Positions 34,017 through 45,788 of a DNA stretch of 64,000 nucleotides are shown piece by piece (positions within the stretch are counted from its first letter, which is position 1; the number at the start of each line of letters is the position of its first letter). Location of the stretch: positions 63,418,763 through 63,482,762 of the forward strand of contig JARDYH010000007.1 of assembly GCA_029215795.1 (NCBI GenBank). Direction: 5' to 3'. The stretch comes from Anniella stebbinsi (lineage: Eukaryota; Chordata; Lepidosauria; Squamata; Anniellidae). The notes below the pieces were generated by a model. It saw only the letters and a list, made by a program, of their open reading frames with translations, searched no databases and was not told the origin of the DNA. Position numbers and translations under genes: made by a program.

Positions 34017-35730
34017 CTATTCTCTTTCAAAATGAAATAAACCAAAGCTCGAATTCCAAGGAGAAAAAGTCCTCAGCAAATCCAATGAAAGATTACCAAA
34101 AACTGTAATGCAGCTTTGAAAAGCAGATCAATCCATCTCCTGGTGCTTCTGCTCTGCTAATCCTTCTTCCGCCACCCAGATTTCAGTGGACAGAAGCCGT
34201 AATACTCCCACACCCTCCCTCCTTGCAGCTCTGCCCGTGGCTAGGACCCACGCAACGCTGGGTGGGTCCTAGCCACCACTGACCATGCACAGTCCCCATT
34301 GGGCTCGTGGGGGCTGTGCCCCCTTTGAGATTTCTAAGTATTGCACTGCAGCACACTTCAGGGTTTTCCTGAGAATGTTGATCCCATTTGTTTCTCAGTA
34401 GCCCCATTGTGGCTCCTGTCTTGTCAGCACCCAACCACCTACATTCACCATTAGAGAGAATTATGCATCTCACCACCACCACCACAATGCCTCACTGGTT
34501 GCCTCAAAGGCATCTCAGGGGCTGACAGCCTCCCTGCCCCTACAAGAAATCCAGCCCTGTGCCGACTTCAGGCACCAGCAGCACAGGTGGCAGCTCCTCT
34601 TCCTGGCAGGTGAACGCGTCTGGTGTTCGATGGCAGCATTTTGGCTGCTTTGACCATGGCGAAGGGGGTTGGGTTGTTCATGGCCAGTTAGGTTCTTGGG
34701 TGACCAAGAAACACGGGGGGTTGACACCCTTCAGGGGTTACAGCACAAGTCCTATCAATCCCCTCTTTGCACAAGGGAGGGGCTAATGAGCACATGGGGG
34801 AGAAGTAGGGAGCTGCCTTCAGCCATGCATCAGGCACTAAATGGAGCTAAATGGCTGAGCTGTATTGTTGGAGGGAGGTATGGGGTCTGCCAATACTGCA
34901 CTCGTACAGGGCCAGTGAGGTGGCCACCACAGTGGGCAGCAGATGTGAGGAGTTGGAGGACAAAGCTACAGGTGCAACACAGCCAGCCCTGCAGCTCCTA
35001 AGCTACCCTGTGATCCTCCAGTGTGGGTGGAGGATGCTGAACCCTTCCACATTCAACCATCACTTGGGATGGCTCCTGAGTGAGGAACAGGGAGAAGGGT
35101 ACCATTTTATCCTTCACCTCAGGCAGCCAGGTATCTTGAGCTGGTTCTGCACTCCTGTATGGGAGCTCCTGACATTGGGGTGCTGCTGCTGCTCCAGGGC
35201 CCCTTAATGGCACTGCCTGGGGAGGAGGCACCACTGTGAGTTGTCAGTGCTGAGGGGAGGGGGAAGCAGGAGGACGATGCCTCGGTGATCGCTAAGCATG
35301 ACCCATCATTCCCCTGTGTCAGGCCAACGGAGGCTTGTCCAGGGATGGGCAGGAGAGGCTCTCCCTTGGCTCTGAGGGAACGAGCAAGATGTGCAATGGC
35401 ACAGCCCGTCTCTCAAACCAATTGCCGCCTTAAAATGGACATTCGGCTGTGCTCTCGTCCCGCACGAGGACTCGTTGTTAGCAACACGGGATGATCCTCT
35501 GCATAGGACACATCCTTTGAGGAGGAAGCTGTTCCTTGTTGGAGCATTCATCTGTGCCCAACTCCTCTCCGGCCCCAGACTCATTGCCCCCCTTTTCCAC
35601 AGGAACCCCTCCTTATCCTTACCAGGGCATGCCAGTTTTATAGCGCTCACATGAACCCTGCTGTGCAAGAAGGGACTTATCAGCAGCAAGCCAGCTGTGT
35701 TGTAAAAATCTGTACAGATCTGTGATTTTT
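34017..35730. other. No feature seen
   Basis: About 1.7 kb of anonymous sequence; no repeat or exon recognised. Confidence 0.35.
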
Positions 35731-36600
35731 CCATTTCCCCTGACACGCATCTTACACGCATCCTACACATGTCCACTGACACCCCCCACCCACGCACACT
35801 TACGCACACACACACAAGCACACTCCAGCCCCGTCCTCAAAATGCCTCAGAAATAGCTGATATCCTCCCTTCCCCCTTCCCGCTGAGCACCGTTCCACCC
35901 GAGTAACCAGGGAGTCTATAAAAACTAGTCTACTAAGATAACAAAACCACAGAGACATGCCAGTTCCTTTGAAGTAGTTCTCAGTTTACTTAGATACAAT
36001 GTTTCCTTCCGCTGCAGCCATGCATGCAAAGTTCAAAGGAATGGAGGGGGCCATTTCCTTCTCCTTCACCAGCTTGTCTTCTGCCGCACTGAGGCGGGAA
36101 AAACTTGTAGGTAAATGGCTCCAGATGTCAGGGGGCATGCGCAAGGTGGGTGACACATCCAGGTGTTGGTGTACCTGGATGATGTCACTGACAGTATGCT
36201 CATATAAGGAATGTATGACTATATAAGGAAACTAGGTTCGCACCGAAAATCAAATGAACACCTCTGGATTTCAAAGAGTAATGGCGGCTGGCAAACGGCT
36301 CCTGGACATGATCCACCAAAACGTGTCCCCTTACCCGGTCTACTCGGGAGTAGCGGTAGCCAGAAATGATGTATTTTAAGCTGTAAACCAATAGGATGAG
36401 AGCTGATTACGTGTAACATCTGGAGTATAAAAGCATTGCTTGAACCTTAGCACGATGTGACTCTGGAAGGCAACGATAGCGCCCAGTGGTCATCTGTTCT
36501 TTGCAGAATAATAAATTGGTTTCCAAAGCTTCAGGAGGTCTTTCGTCAAGTGTTTCATATCTGGACTTTAGTACACTTGGAGATAGCATAATTTGTGCAA
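35731..36600 (+). mobile_element. LTR-like dispersed repeat, copy 1
   Basis: An 870-bp unit whose left and right ends coincide with those of the copy at 60801-61660. It has promoter-like TATAAAAG (36426-36433) and AATAAA (36510-36515) 77 bp apart, as in an LTR U3-R-U5, and an earlier CTATAAAAACTAG at about 35915. It starts CCATTTCCCC and ends ATTTGTGCAA, so TG...CA termini are not clear, and no flanking duplication was seen. A solo LTR or a terminal-repeat miniature element are both possible. The internal part carries a small duplication near 36190-36230. Confidence 0.55.
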
Positions 36601-37384
36601 GAGCTGTGCAACCTGATGCACTGGAAATGTTAAATATTCTCAAGGAGGAGAGCAGAAAAACATCTCTTGAGAAGTCCTGTGAGATGGAAGAGGATGGTAG
36701 ACAGCCTATCAAGGCAATTGGGAAGGTGACACACAGGCTGCTGGAGAGGGGGAGAGAGATGTGAACCAGAAAGAAGGGGCCGCCTTTGTTCTTTTGTGAG
36801 GTGCATGAAGAGCTGGCCATTGGTGTGGAGCAGCAGTGAGGGGACACGTTTCAACTTCCATTCCTGGGTTAAGAAACCCCTTGTGTCATTTCAGGTCTAT
36901 GCCACCTCATGGAGAGATGAGGCTCACAAAATCATGAATCCAGGCCTGAAAGTCGGGGGGATTTGAAAGAGCAATTTCACCATTCATTTAGGCATTTTCA
37001 TTTTCTTGGACAAAAGCTCTTTAGACTAGGTGGCAGACTTCATATGGGCTAGCACCTTTCTTTTTACCATTTTGATTATATGCTGCCTTCCTGCCACAAG
37101 GTAATCCTATACTAATTCTGCCAGTGGTGGCGGTGGATATAACACCACCACTGTGCCTGCTGACTAGACTACCGTTTCTAGGCGTGCTCAGCCTGGGAAG
37201 GGAGAGGAAAGCACACACACATCCAAGAAATACGAATGAGGTGCAAAAATGGCATTCCCAGTGGTAACCAATCCAAGACTGTGCTGGCAACTCTGCCATT
37301 GATCTGGTGATGATGGGATCATGTCCCCAGCACACATCCCTGCAGCACGACTCACATCACAGGCATGTAGGAAGCCCCCTTAAG
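36601..37384. other. No feature seen
   Basis: Anonymous sequence after the LTR-like repeat. Confidence 0.4.
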
Positions 37385-37560
37385 CCAAATCAAGCCTGCC
37401 TTGGTCTATCTAGCCCAGTATTGTCGACACTGACTGGCAGCTGTGGCTCTCTGTCCAGGATTTCAGGCAGGGTTCCTTCCTAGCCTGACCTGGAGATGCT
37501 GCCGGGGATCGAACCTGGGAGTTTTGCCCGTAAAAGGTGATGGGACTGTGTCACATGGAG
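37385..37560 (-). mobile_element. tRNA-derived SINE (minus strand)
   Basis: On the minus strand it carries a perfect pol III B-box GGTTCGATCC (37505-37514). This is followed by the body seen in a common squamate SINE (CATCTCCAGGTCAGGCTAGG, then CCTGAAATCCTGGAC and GTCAGTGTCGACAATACTGG). The A-box half is degraded. The body is recognised from memory of reptilian genomes. Confidence 0.65.
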
Positions 37561-38355
37561 CTGCACCCCCCCAGCAGGACACCAGAGCACCCCACTGCAG
37601 TCCACCTGTGCAGGACAAGAGTGCCTTCTGCCTCAGGCTTCACTTCGGAACACCTGAGCCTGCTGTTCTAAGGCCTCAGGCTTCCCTAATTTTTGCCTGG
37701 TATTTTGGAGATGAATAATCTATAAGTTAATTATGTTGCTGAGAAATCATTAAACAAGCTGCCCCTGAATTTTTCATGAAGGTCATGGAAAACATGAGCT
37801 TTGCTGAGCACAGCCTGTCCTGCCATGGTGGGCTGCCTGCTATCCCGGCGTGGCCTCTTCAGCCCTACAGAGCTGGAATCCCGAATGAGCTTGGAGGCCG
37901 TTTTGCTGCACTAGAGCGCAAGCAGCAGAGGGCTTGTCTTGAGGTGGAAGGTCCCAGCCAGGGTGGGGGAAGCTCCACACTGCGTTGCAGTCAATGCTCT
38001 GGACCTTAAAGGGCCATGCCAGCATCTGGAGAGGGACCGTTTTGGGCTGTTCCACAGGCTCAGGAAAAGGATGCCCCCCTCACTCTTGTTTTGTGCAATA
38101 CTTGGGCAAGCCCTAATCCAACAACAACAGGATGTCCAGCCTGCTCATAAGGGGTGGGGCTGGGGGGTGGGAATGGGTTTTTCCAGCAATGAAATCTTTT
38201 TTTCCTTTGGCAATGTGAAATATTTTGGGATGGCCCAATCTTGAATGGTGACCTGGTTCACATATTTAAAGCTGATGGGTTGGTTGTTCTGCAGCACACC
38301 CACCTCTTCCGCTTTCGCACACAACGCCATGGTTTCTTTGTAGGCTGTGCTGCTT
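37561..38355. other. No feature seen
   Basis: Anonymous sequence; no exon or repeat recognised. Confidence 0.4.
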
Positions 38356-38484
38356 GATGTGCAAACCCAGCCTGCTGGATTGTTTAGGGGCTAAACAACC
38401 CAGCTATTAACCCATGGTTTGTTTGGGGTTAACCACTGGGTTGTTTGCCCATCACACTGCAAAACCTATGAAGGTTTGCACATC
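38356..38484. repeat. Short inverted-repeat element
   Basis: 12-bp perfect inverted ends (GATGTGCAAACC at 38356-38367, its complement at 38473-38484) enclose a second inverted pair (AACAACCCAG and CTGGGTTGTT). The total is 129 bp. It is likely a MITE relic; superfamily unknown. Confidence 0.45.
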
Positions 38485-38640
38485 CAGTGTGTTGAGTGCT
38501 ACAACTGAAGAAACAAATGTACTACAGGAAGTTCATGCATGGCAACCCATTGCTTTTTATGGATTTGTTAGGTGCGAACAGCACCATCAGCTAAACAAAA
38601 GACCAGCTCCTGGTGGGGTTGAAAAGTGGTAGAACTGGTT

Positions 38641-38700
38641 ACAAAAGAACATAACAAGAGCCATGTTGGATCCAACCAAGGGTCCATCGACTGGGGGAGA
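38641..38700 (-). mobile_element. CR1 or SINE 3' tip (minus strand)
   Basis: 'AAGAACATAACAAGAGCCAT' followed by 'CCAACCAAGGGTCCATCGAC' is the complement of the CR1-type 3' end seen at 45100-45160. Confidence 0.55.
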
Positions 38701-38815
38701 GGTTGCTCTGGTTTATTGATATGGATCAGCACAGCTGCCAGCACTGTTAGACTTTCTTCTCAGTAGAAATATAGTGGAGACTTGGCCATGGCAGGATTTT
38801 TATTATCGACATAGT

Positions 38816-39339
38816 GGCTGGGTTCAGACAACATGATAACCAACGGTGGTTTAAGTAATCAACCATCAATTGAGTGGGCAACGGTTGGTTATTGTGTTGT
38901 CTGTCAGACAAAAAACACCCCATGTTGTGACTATTTTGCCAAAATAACCAACTGAGATAACCAATGCTCTGCAGAGTTGACTATCTGCACAACCATTGGT
39001 TAGTGTGTTGTCTGTCGGGCTCAGTGGATTATTTTGCAGGGTTGAGTGGACTATTTCAGCTGGCTACAGAGTTCCCGGGCAAGAGCGACCAAAGTGGTGG
39101 TGGCCACTCTAGTCCAGCCAGCATAACTCGCAATGGCTGCTGTGATAGCACTGGGAGGACTGAGGGAAGAGGGAGGGTGGGGAAAGGGGGAGGCTGTTTC
39201 AGTCAAATCTCCACTCAACACCAGCCCCAACCAATCCACAGTTGTGTAGGAACCTGTTGTGTGGGGAGTACCCGCACAATAACCACCTGTGAGTTGACTA
39301 TTAACCCACCATTGACTAAAGTGTTGTCTGAACGCAGCC
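38816..39339. mobile_element. Harbinger-like MITE
   Basis: A 524-bp element with ends GGCTGGGTTCAGACAACA on the left and, inverted, GGCTGCGTTCAGACAACA on the right. The ends align with the Harbinger TIR at 15400 (GGCTAGTTTCGGACGACACA). Internal copies of TGTTGTCTG (about 38890-38910 and 39008-39017) show internal duplication or nesting. No transposase coding. Target duplication unclear. Confidence 0.65.
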
Positions 39340-40244
39340 CGTGAAGTATCTGTGCTGTCTGGGACTGCAGTTTTCCATCCATTTCCAGCTGATTGTGGAA
39401 AAGCCCTGTCTCAGCAGTGCCCACGGGCCCTCCCTCCTATGGGGAGTAAACCAGCTCAGCTGTCCTGGACAGCAGCAGTGCCTTGGAGCAGGGCAAGCAT
39501 GGAACCTCCCTGGTCCCTCCACATCAACAGCAGCTGTTTTTATCTAAAATCAGGATGAAGCCCCAGCTTTTCGGATCTCTCTGCTTCTCTTCTCTCTAGC
39601 AAGAATGCACTATTCCATCTGGCGACCCTTGAGCACAAGAAAAACATCTCTTCCTCCTGCATTTCCACACAACCAGGAATCTCTCAAATAGAAGATGCTT
39701 TGGACATGGCAAACATTTTGTGGAAGGGAAAATTCCAGATACCCAGGTTTATTTATACAATGATGGCAATCCACTTCCCTCAAGGTTGCTGAGTGGGTGG
39801 AAGCACCCGCCTGACAGGCCTCCAACATCTTGTGTTCGTCTGACCTTCAGCGGTAGAATTCAGAAACAGCATAATGGGGATGATAGAAGCAAACCGAGGC
39901 ACCTGCATTAATCCCCAGGGCTGAATGAGCCGTGCAGGTGCTGCAAACAGCAGCATTAAACTCTCCTCTGTAATCCCAAGAATAAAGGCAAGCAAACAGC
40001 AGGCTGGTTTCCATCTATCCCAACCATGAAACACCCTCCCTGTGGTTGGCCCTGTTCCCCCTGCCCCAAATCCTCCTCCAGAGATGCTGACTTGGCTAAG
40101 CTGGTACTGGCCATAGCCAGTGGTCTGACTTTGTGATCCAGCCCCTACCCAGCAAGTCACCCAAACCACTTGGCACAGAAACCAACACTGGCTAGTTCTG
40201 AGCTACTCACACATGTTCCTCTCTCTCTCTCTCTCTCTCTGTGC
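39340..40244. other. Anonymous sequence with a CT tract
   Basis: Ends in a (CT)n microsatellite at 40219-40240 directly before the CR1 copy; nothing else recognised. Confidence 0.4.
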
Positions 40245-41988
40245 AACAAAATGAGGATGGCAAATTGGTAACAGATGACAAAGAGAAGGCCGAAGTGCTC
40301 AATTCCTACTTTGGCTCAGTCTTCTCTCAAAAGCGAGTCTATGACCCCCCCCCCCTGGAAAAAGTGAAGTACAAGCTGATGGGGCAGGATTGCAGTTTGA
40401 GATTGATAAACAAATGGTCAAGGAACACCTAATTTCTTTGAACGAGTTCAGATCTTCAGGGCCCGATGAACTGCATCCTAGAGTAATAAAGGAGCTGGCA
40501 GAAGAACTCTCAGAACCACTGTCTATTATCTTTGCAAAATCATGGAAGAGGGTGAAGTGCTGGATGACTGGAGGAGGGCTAATGTTGTCCCTATCTTCAA
40601 AAAGGGCAAAAAGGAGGAGCCTGGGAACTACAGACCAGTTGGTCTGACATCCATCCAAATTTTGGAGCAGATTATAAAGAAAGCGATCTTTAACCACCTT
40701 GAAAACAATGCAGTGATTACTAGAAGCCAGCATGGATTTGTCAAGAACAAATCCTGTCAGACTAATCTGATCTCATTTTTTGATTGGGTAACCTCCCTTG
40801 TGGACTGTGGGAATGCTGTGGATATAGTATATCTTGACTTCAACAAAGCTTTTGACAAAGTGCCCTATGACATTCTGATTAAGAAACTAGTGAAAAGTGG
40901 GCTAGATGGAACAACTATTAGGTGGAGCCACATTTGGCTACAGAATCGGACTCAAAGAGTGCTTATCAATGGTACCTTTTCACACTGGGGGAGGTAATGA
41001 GTGGAGTACGGCACAGCTCAGTCTTGGGCCCAGTGCTCTTCAACATTTTTATTAATGATTTGGACAAGGAGGTGCACGGAATGCTTAGCAAATTTGCAGA
41101 CGACACAAAATTGGGTGGGATCGCTAATACCCTGGAAGACAGAAACAAACTCCAAAGTGATCTTGATAGACTGGAGCGCTGGGCTGAAAACAACAGAATG
41201 AAATTTAATAGGGATAAATGCCAAGTTCTACACCTAGGAAAAAGAAACCAAAGGCACAGTTACAAGATGGGGGATACTTGGCTCAGCAATATGACAAGCG
41301 CGAAGGATCTTGGCATTGTTGTAGATCACAAGCTGAATATGAGCCAACAGTGTGATGTGGCTGCAAAAAAAGCAAATGCTATTTTGGGCTGCATTAATAG
41401 AAATATAGCTTCCAAGTTGTGCGAGGTTCTGGTTCCCCTCTATTCAGCACTGGTTAGGCCCCATCTTGAGTACCGCGTCCAGTTCTGGGCACCACACTTC
41501 AAGAAGGATGCAGACAAGCTGGAGCGTGTTCAGAGGAGGGCAACAAGGATGATCAGGGATCTGGAAACAAAGCCCTATGAGGAGAGACTGAAAGAACTGG
41601 GCATGTTTAACTTGGAGAAGAGAAGACTGAGGGGAGACATGATAGCACTCTTCAAATACTTGAAAGGTTGTCACACAGAGGAGGGCCAGGATCTCTTCTC
41701 AATCAACCCAGAGTGCAGGACATGGAATAATGGGCTCAAGTTACAGGATGCCAGATTCAGGCTGGACATCAGGAAAAACTTCCTGACTGTTAGAGCAATA
41801 TGACAATGGAACCCATGACCTAGGGAGGTGGTAGGCTCTCCCACTCTCGAGGCCTTCAAGAGGCAGCTGGACAACCATCTGTCAGGGATGCCTTAAGGTA
41901 GATTCCTGCATTGTGCAGGGGGTTGGGCTCGATGGCCTTATAGACCCCTTCCAACTCTACTATTCTATGATTCTGTGATTCTATGATA
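40245..41988 (+). mobile_element. CR1 LINE, 5'-truncated, RT region to 3' end
   Basis: Starts in the CR1 endonuclease-RT linker (NEDGKLVTDDKEKAEVLNSY, FGSVFSQK), runs through RT and ends in the 3' terminal repeat (ATTCTATGATTCTGTGATTC). Coding is broken into at least four frames, by shifts near 40330-40440, 40540-40640 and 40990. RT motifs remain: NYRPVGLTSI, VYLDFNKAFDKVPYD, then SVLGPVLFNIFINDLD and the catalytic FADDTKLGG (about 41093-41120). It is the same subfamily as the minus-strand copy at 55-59 kb. Confidence 0.92.
40922..41803 (+). pseudogene. CR1 RT C-terminal segment, 293-codon open frame
   Basis: Longest open part of this CR1: SVLGPVLFNIFINDLDKEV, FADDTKLGGIANTLEDRNK, MKFNRDKCQVLHLGKRNQRH, then HLEYRVQFWAPHFKKDADKL and FRLDIRKNFLTVRAI, ending at a TGA. 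The catalytic FADD is intact. The RT N-terminal half is in other frames, so the protein cannot be made whole. Confidence 0.85.
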
Positions 41989-43389
41989 CTTGAAATTGCC
42001 ACTCCTTGATCTTGCTGCTGCCGCCATAGTGAGCCATTTCTGTTTCTTTGGGAATGGTGCTTCTCCTGAGCCAAGTGGAGCAGTTGGCCGTCCATCTCTC
42101 TTTGTCTAGGTGGCTACATGTCAGAGCCTGATCTGCATACTTCAGGATATATTCTGCTATGCCCTGCATCTGTCCACATGTGTCGCTGAGGAGGCATCTG
42201 AGTGCAGGCCATGCCTGCACAGCCTCTCTGTCTCCAACACTGCCCTGCTCCTGCTGCCATGGTCTCTGCGGCCCTTTGGTCTTGTCTCATGCAAGGGGAG
42301 GGGCAGCACTTCAGAACTGATAGGGCCCATAGTTGCCCAGGACCCCACACATCCACTCAACCATACTGGGCTGACTGCCCCAAACTGGTGGCAATGGCAG
42401 AAGTGACTTCTTTCCAGCCATTTACCAGCTCTTCTGATGGGAAGGGAGGGAGGGCCTTGAAGTGGGAGGAGTGGGATCCTGGCACTCCCATTGTATGTGG
42501 TGAGGAAACCCACACCCCCCAGTGGGCTGGCCCAGGCTCTGTAATGGTTCCTCCTTCCTTGGCCATTGGGTTACATTACATAGGGAAGTTGTTTAACCTC
42601 CAGAGCCAACTTGTGACTGGTGCAGAGCCCTGCCTGTCTTTTCCCTGCCCCATTGCCCAAATTCATCTGGGAACACAAAATTGGTTCTCATCCTTGGAGT
42701 CTCTGTAACACCACACAGACACACACACACTCTCTCTCTTCTTGTACGAGCATCTCTGTGCTTATGGGCATGATGGAGCTGAAGTTTGGCTGTGGTCTTC
42801 GTGCTCACAAATCGCATGTTTCCTTCTCTTGTTTCAACGTAATCCATGATTCTACTGTGGTCATGACTCTGCCTTGGTGCTTGGATTTTGCTTTCTTTTA
42901 AGTGGGTTTTCATTTCACCCCCAATGAGTAATATGAGAACAGATGGGGCTGGAGCCACCAAATGTTAACGGGGGTGGGCTTCAGAGCACCATGAGGCAGC
43001 TGTGAGCTGCGGAGCAGGAGGAGGCTGGTGCCCGCCCCATGCCTCTGGATGTACTGCCAGAGTCAGCCACAGCAGCTGCCTCACACCATGTGGCTTGGTG
43101 GCCAAGAAAAATGGTGTGTGTGCACTGATACATGGTGCATCTTGCCTGTCACTAACAGAGAGGGTGCCCCTGCTTGCTCCAGACACTCAAAGAGCTATTG
43201 TGCCAGGGAAAAGAGGAGTGGAAACCAGGCATGCACACACCCACACACACACACACACAATTCGCAGAGAGATACTGAAGCCCACATTCCATGCCAGCCT
43301 GCGGATTCATTGAGATGGGGCTCCCAAGCTCGCTCTCTTCCTCCACCCCTCATCCCCATCCCACTGTGTGTATCTCAGGTATGCATATC
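41989..43389. other. Anonymous sequence with AC tracts
   Basis: Contains AC/CA tracts (42717-42731, 43231-43260) and no recognised element or exon. Confidence 0.4.
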
Positions 43390-43835
43390 AAGCCACACTT
43401 CAGTGGGAGAAAAAAACTCTCCAAACTGGGAAAATGGGCATCCAAATGGTTCGGTGTAAGTAAGTGTACAGTGATGCACACTGGGGCAAACCCCCCCCCC
43501 CCAACTTCAAGTATAACCTGAATGGATCTGAGCTGGTGGTCACTGACCAAGAAAGAGATCTTGGGGTTGTGGTGTGCAGATCAATGAAAATGTCAACCCA
43601 CTATAAAGCTGCCGTAAAGAAGGCAAACTCCATGTTAGGCATTATTAGAAAAGGAATTGGGAATAAAACTGCCAGTATCATTCTGCCTGTATATAAATGT
43701 ATGAATACTGTGTATAGTTCTGGTCATCACACCTACAAAAATAAAAAGATATTGTAGAGCTGAAAAAAGTACAGAAAAGGGCAACTACATTGATCAAGGG
43801 GCTGGTGCAGCTACCCTATGAGGGAAGGTTACAAC
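43390..43835 (+). mobile_element. CR1 LINE fragment, left part (split by a hAT-like element)
   Basis: A CR1 of a second subfamily: a segment encoding DGSELVVTDQERDLGVVV-like sequence, MSTHYKAAVKKANSMLGIIR, then VYKCMNTVYSSGH. It stops at the target duplication 43828-43835 (GTTACAAC). Many stops and frameshifts. Confidence 0.85.
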
Positions 43836-44673
43836 TAGGGATGTGCACTGGATCGGACCCGATCCACGATCCGAGTCCGGTCCAGTGGGAAATCGGATAA
43901 ATTATCCGATTTCCGATCCCGCAGCTGGATCGGCCGATCCAATCCGAACCGGTCCGAAAAAGCTCCGAACCGGTTCGGCGGATCGGCGGATCGGCGGGCG
44001 CCCACTGGCGCCCACCGCCGCTTCCATTGGCGGGCGCCAGCGGGCGCCCGCCGATGAAAGTGGACAGCGGGGGGGGGGGGGAGGAGGGGGGCACTTACCT
44101 TCTCGGCCCGGTGGCTCCCGTCCGGCGCCGGCGCCTACTACTACTAGCAGGCTCCGCGGCCTGCTCTAGGATGGCGCGCCGGGTGATGTCATTACCCGGC
44201 GCGCTACTCGAGAGTAGGCCGCGGAGCCCGCTGGTAGTAGCCGCCGGCGCCGGACGGGCCGAGAAGGTAAGCAGTGGCGGGGAAGGGGGCTTACCCCCCC
44301 CCCGGAGCCGTCCGCTTCTATCCGCTGGCGCCCGCGGGCGCCAGCGGATGGAAGCGGGCGGCCCCGGGGGGGTAGGGAGCGCGGGGGAGGGGGTTTACCT
44401 GCCGGGGCCGTCCACAGCGGACGGCCCCGGGGGGGGGAGGGAGTTAGGCCCCCCCTTACCCACCCGCCGCCATTTTTTCCTCATAGACTTGCATTGCAAT
44501 GCAAGTCTATGGGGAAAAAAATGGCGGCCGATCCAAAAATGTACGATTTTTGGGTCGGGATCGGACTCGATCCGGTCCGGGGGGCCTCCGATTTTGTCCG
44601 AACCGGTCCGGGACAAAATTGGAGGTCCCGATCCGGGTCCCGATCCGATCCGGGGGGTCCGTGCACACCCCTA
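43836..44673. mobile_element. hAT-like non-autonomous element, copy A (838 bp)
   Basis: Ends TAGGGATGTGCAC...GTGCACACCCCTA form inverted repeats. It is flanked by perfect 8-bp duplications GTTACAAC (43828-43835 and 44674-44681), which is diagnostic of a hAT-type insertion. The interior is extremely GC/CpG-rich. It includes a GGATCGG-rich end region, a CGGGTGATGTCATTACCCGGC near-palindrome (about 44180-44204), and a perfect palindrome around TTGCATTGCAATGCAA (about 44484-44512). No transposase. Orientation is opposite to copies B and C. Confidence 0.88.
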
Positions 44674-45160
44674 GTTACAACAGCTGGGATAGTTCAGCTT
44701 GGAAAAAAGGGGGCTGAGCGGAGACATTATAGAGGTGTACAAAATGATGCATGGTGTGGAGAATGTGGATAGGGAGGCATTCTGCCCCCCTTCTCCCAGA
44801 ATACTAGAACCCAGTGGGGTCATCATCCCATGAAGCTGATTGGTGGGAGATTCAGGACATGTAAAAGGAAGCACTTCTTCACACAACACACAGTCAAACT
44901 ATGGAATTCACTACCACAAGATGTAGTGATGGCCACCAATTTGGATGGCTTTAAAAGGGGGTGGACAAATAGCTACAAGTTCTGATGGCTACGTGCTACC
45001 ACCAGTATCAGGAGCAACAAGCCTATATACACCAGTTGCTTGTACATCAGTTGGTTTTCCCAATGGGGCAGCTGGTTGGCCACTGTGTGATCAGAATGTT
45101 GGACCAGATGGACCCTTGGTTCGATCAAGCATCAGGGCTCTTCTTGTGTTCTTCTGTCGG
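44674..45160 (+). mobile_element. CR1 LINE fragment, right part
   Basis: Resumes after the element's target duplication: 'GCTGAGCGGAGACATTATAG', GTGGGAGATTCAGGACATG, then 'GTAGTGATGGCCACCAATTT'. It ends with the CR1 3' UTR (GGACCAGATGGACCCTTGGT, TCTTCTTGTGTTCTT). Joined to 43390-43835 it forms one 3'-end CR1 copy. Confidence 0.85.
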
Positions 45161-45293
45161 CTTTGGTGTTTCTCCCTCTGCTGGAATCAGGTTCCCAAAA
45201 GCCTTGGCGGCCCTTCCTGTCTCACACCTACAGCAACCTTTGTCCTGAAGCTTGCTGCGGGATCTGCTTGGATGACTCCTGGGTAGGGATGTT

Positions 45294-45533
45294 TGGATTC
45301 TGTTAACTCCGTTCCATCTATGTTCCATGGATTGTCAGTCCTCTTGGACAGAAGTGGATTGCTTTTAGGGATGTATGAGGATTTGCATAACCTTTCTCCC
45401 CAAGAAAAAACCAGCCTGCAAGTTCACAGTTTCTGCAAAACTTGGAAAAAGCTGGGCGAATGCAGAATCTGCGGGCAGGATCCATAGAAATCTGAACTTT
45501 TTGAATTCATTGAGGATTTCTCTGACATCCCTA
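45294..45533. mobile_element. Possible second hAT-type MITE
   Basis: Begins TAGGGATGTTTGGATTC and ends TCTGACATCCCTA, so the outer 9 bases are inverted. An internal TAGGGATGTATG lies near 45368. The flanking 8-mers (CTCCTGGG and CACCTAGT) match at only five positions, so the call is tentative. Confidence 0.4.
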
Positions 45534-45788
45534 CACCTAGTTGCTAATGGAAGGGCTGTAGGCTGGGCAGGGAGGAGGAGGCGGAGGCTAAGCAATTTGC
45601 AGTGCTTAGCAAATTGAGTAAGATATCTCAGAAGTCTAACACTTTGCTACAAGGGTGTGCCTAAGAGATGTGAACTACTCAAAACAAAATATTTAAAACA
45701 GTAAACAAACACAAGCCTGTAAGGATGGCCCTGCTGAGACATTGTGTGGCTTAGCCTAGAGTCAGGCCAGACTACTTCTGTATCGAGA

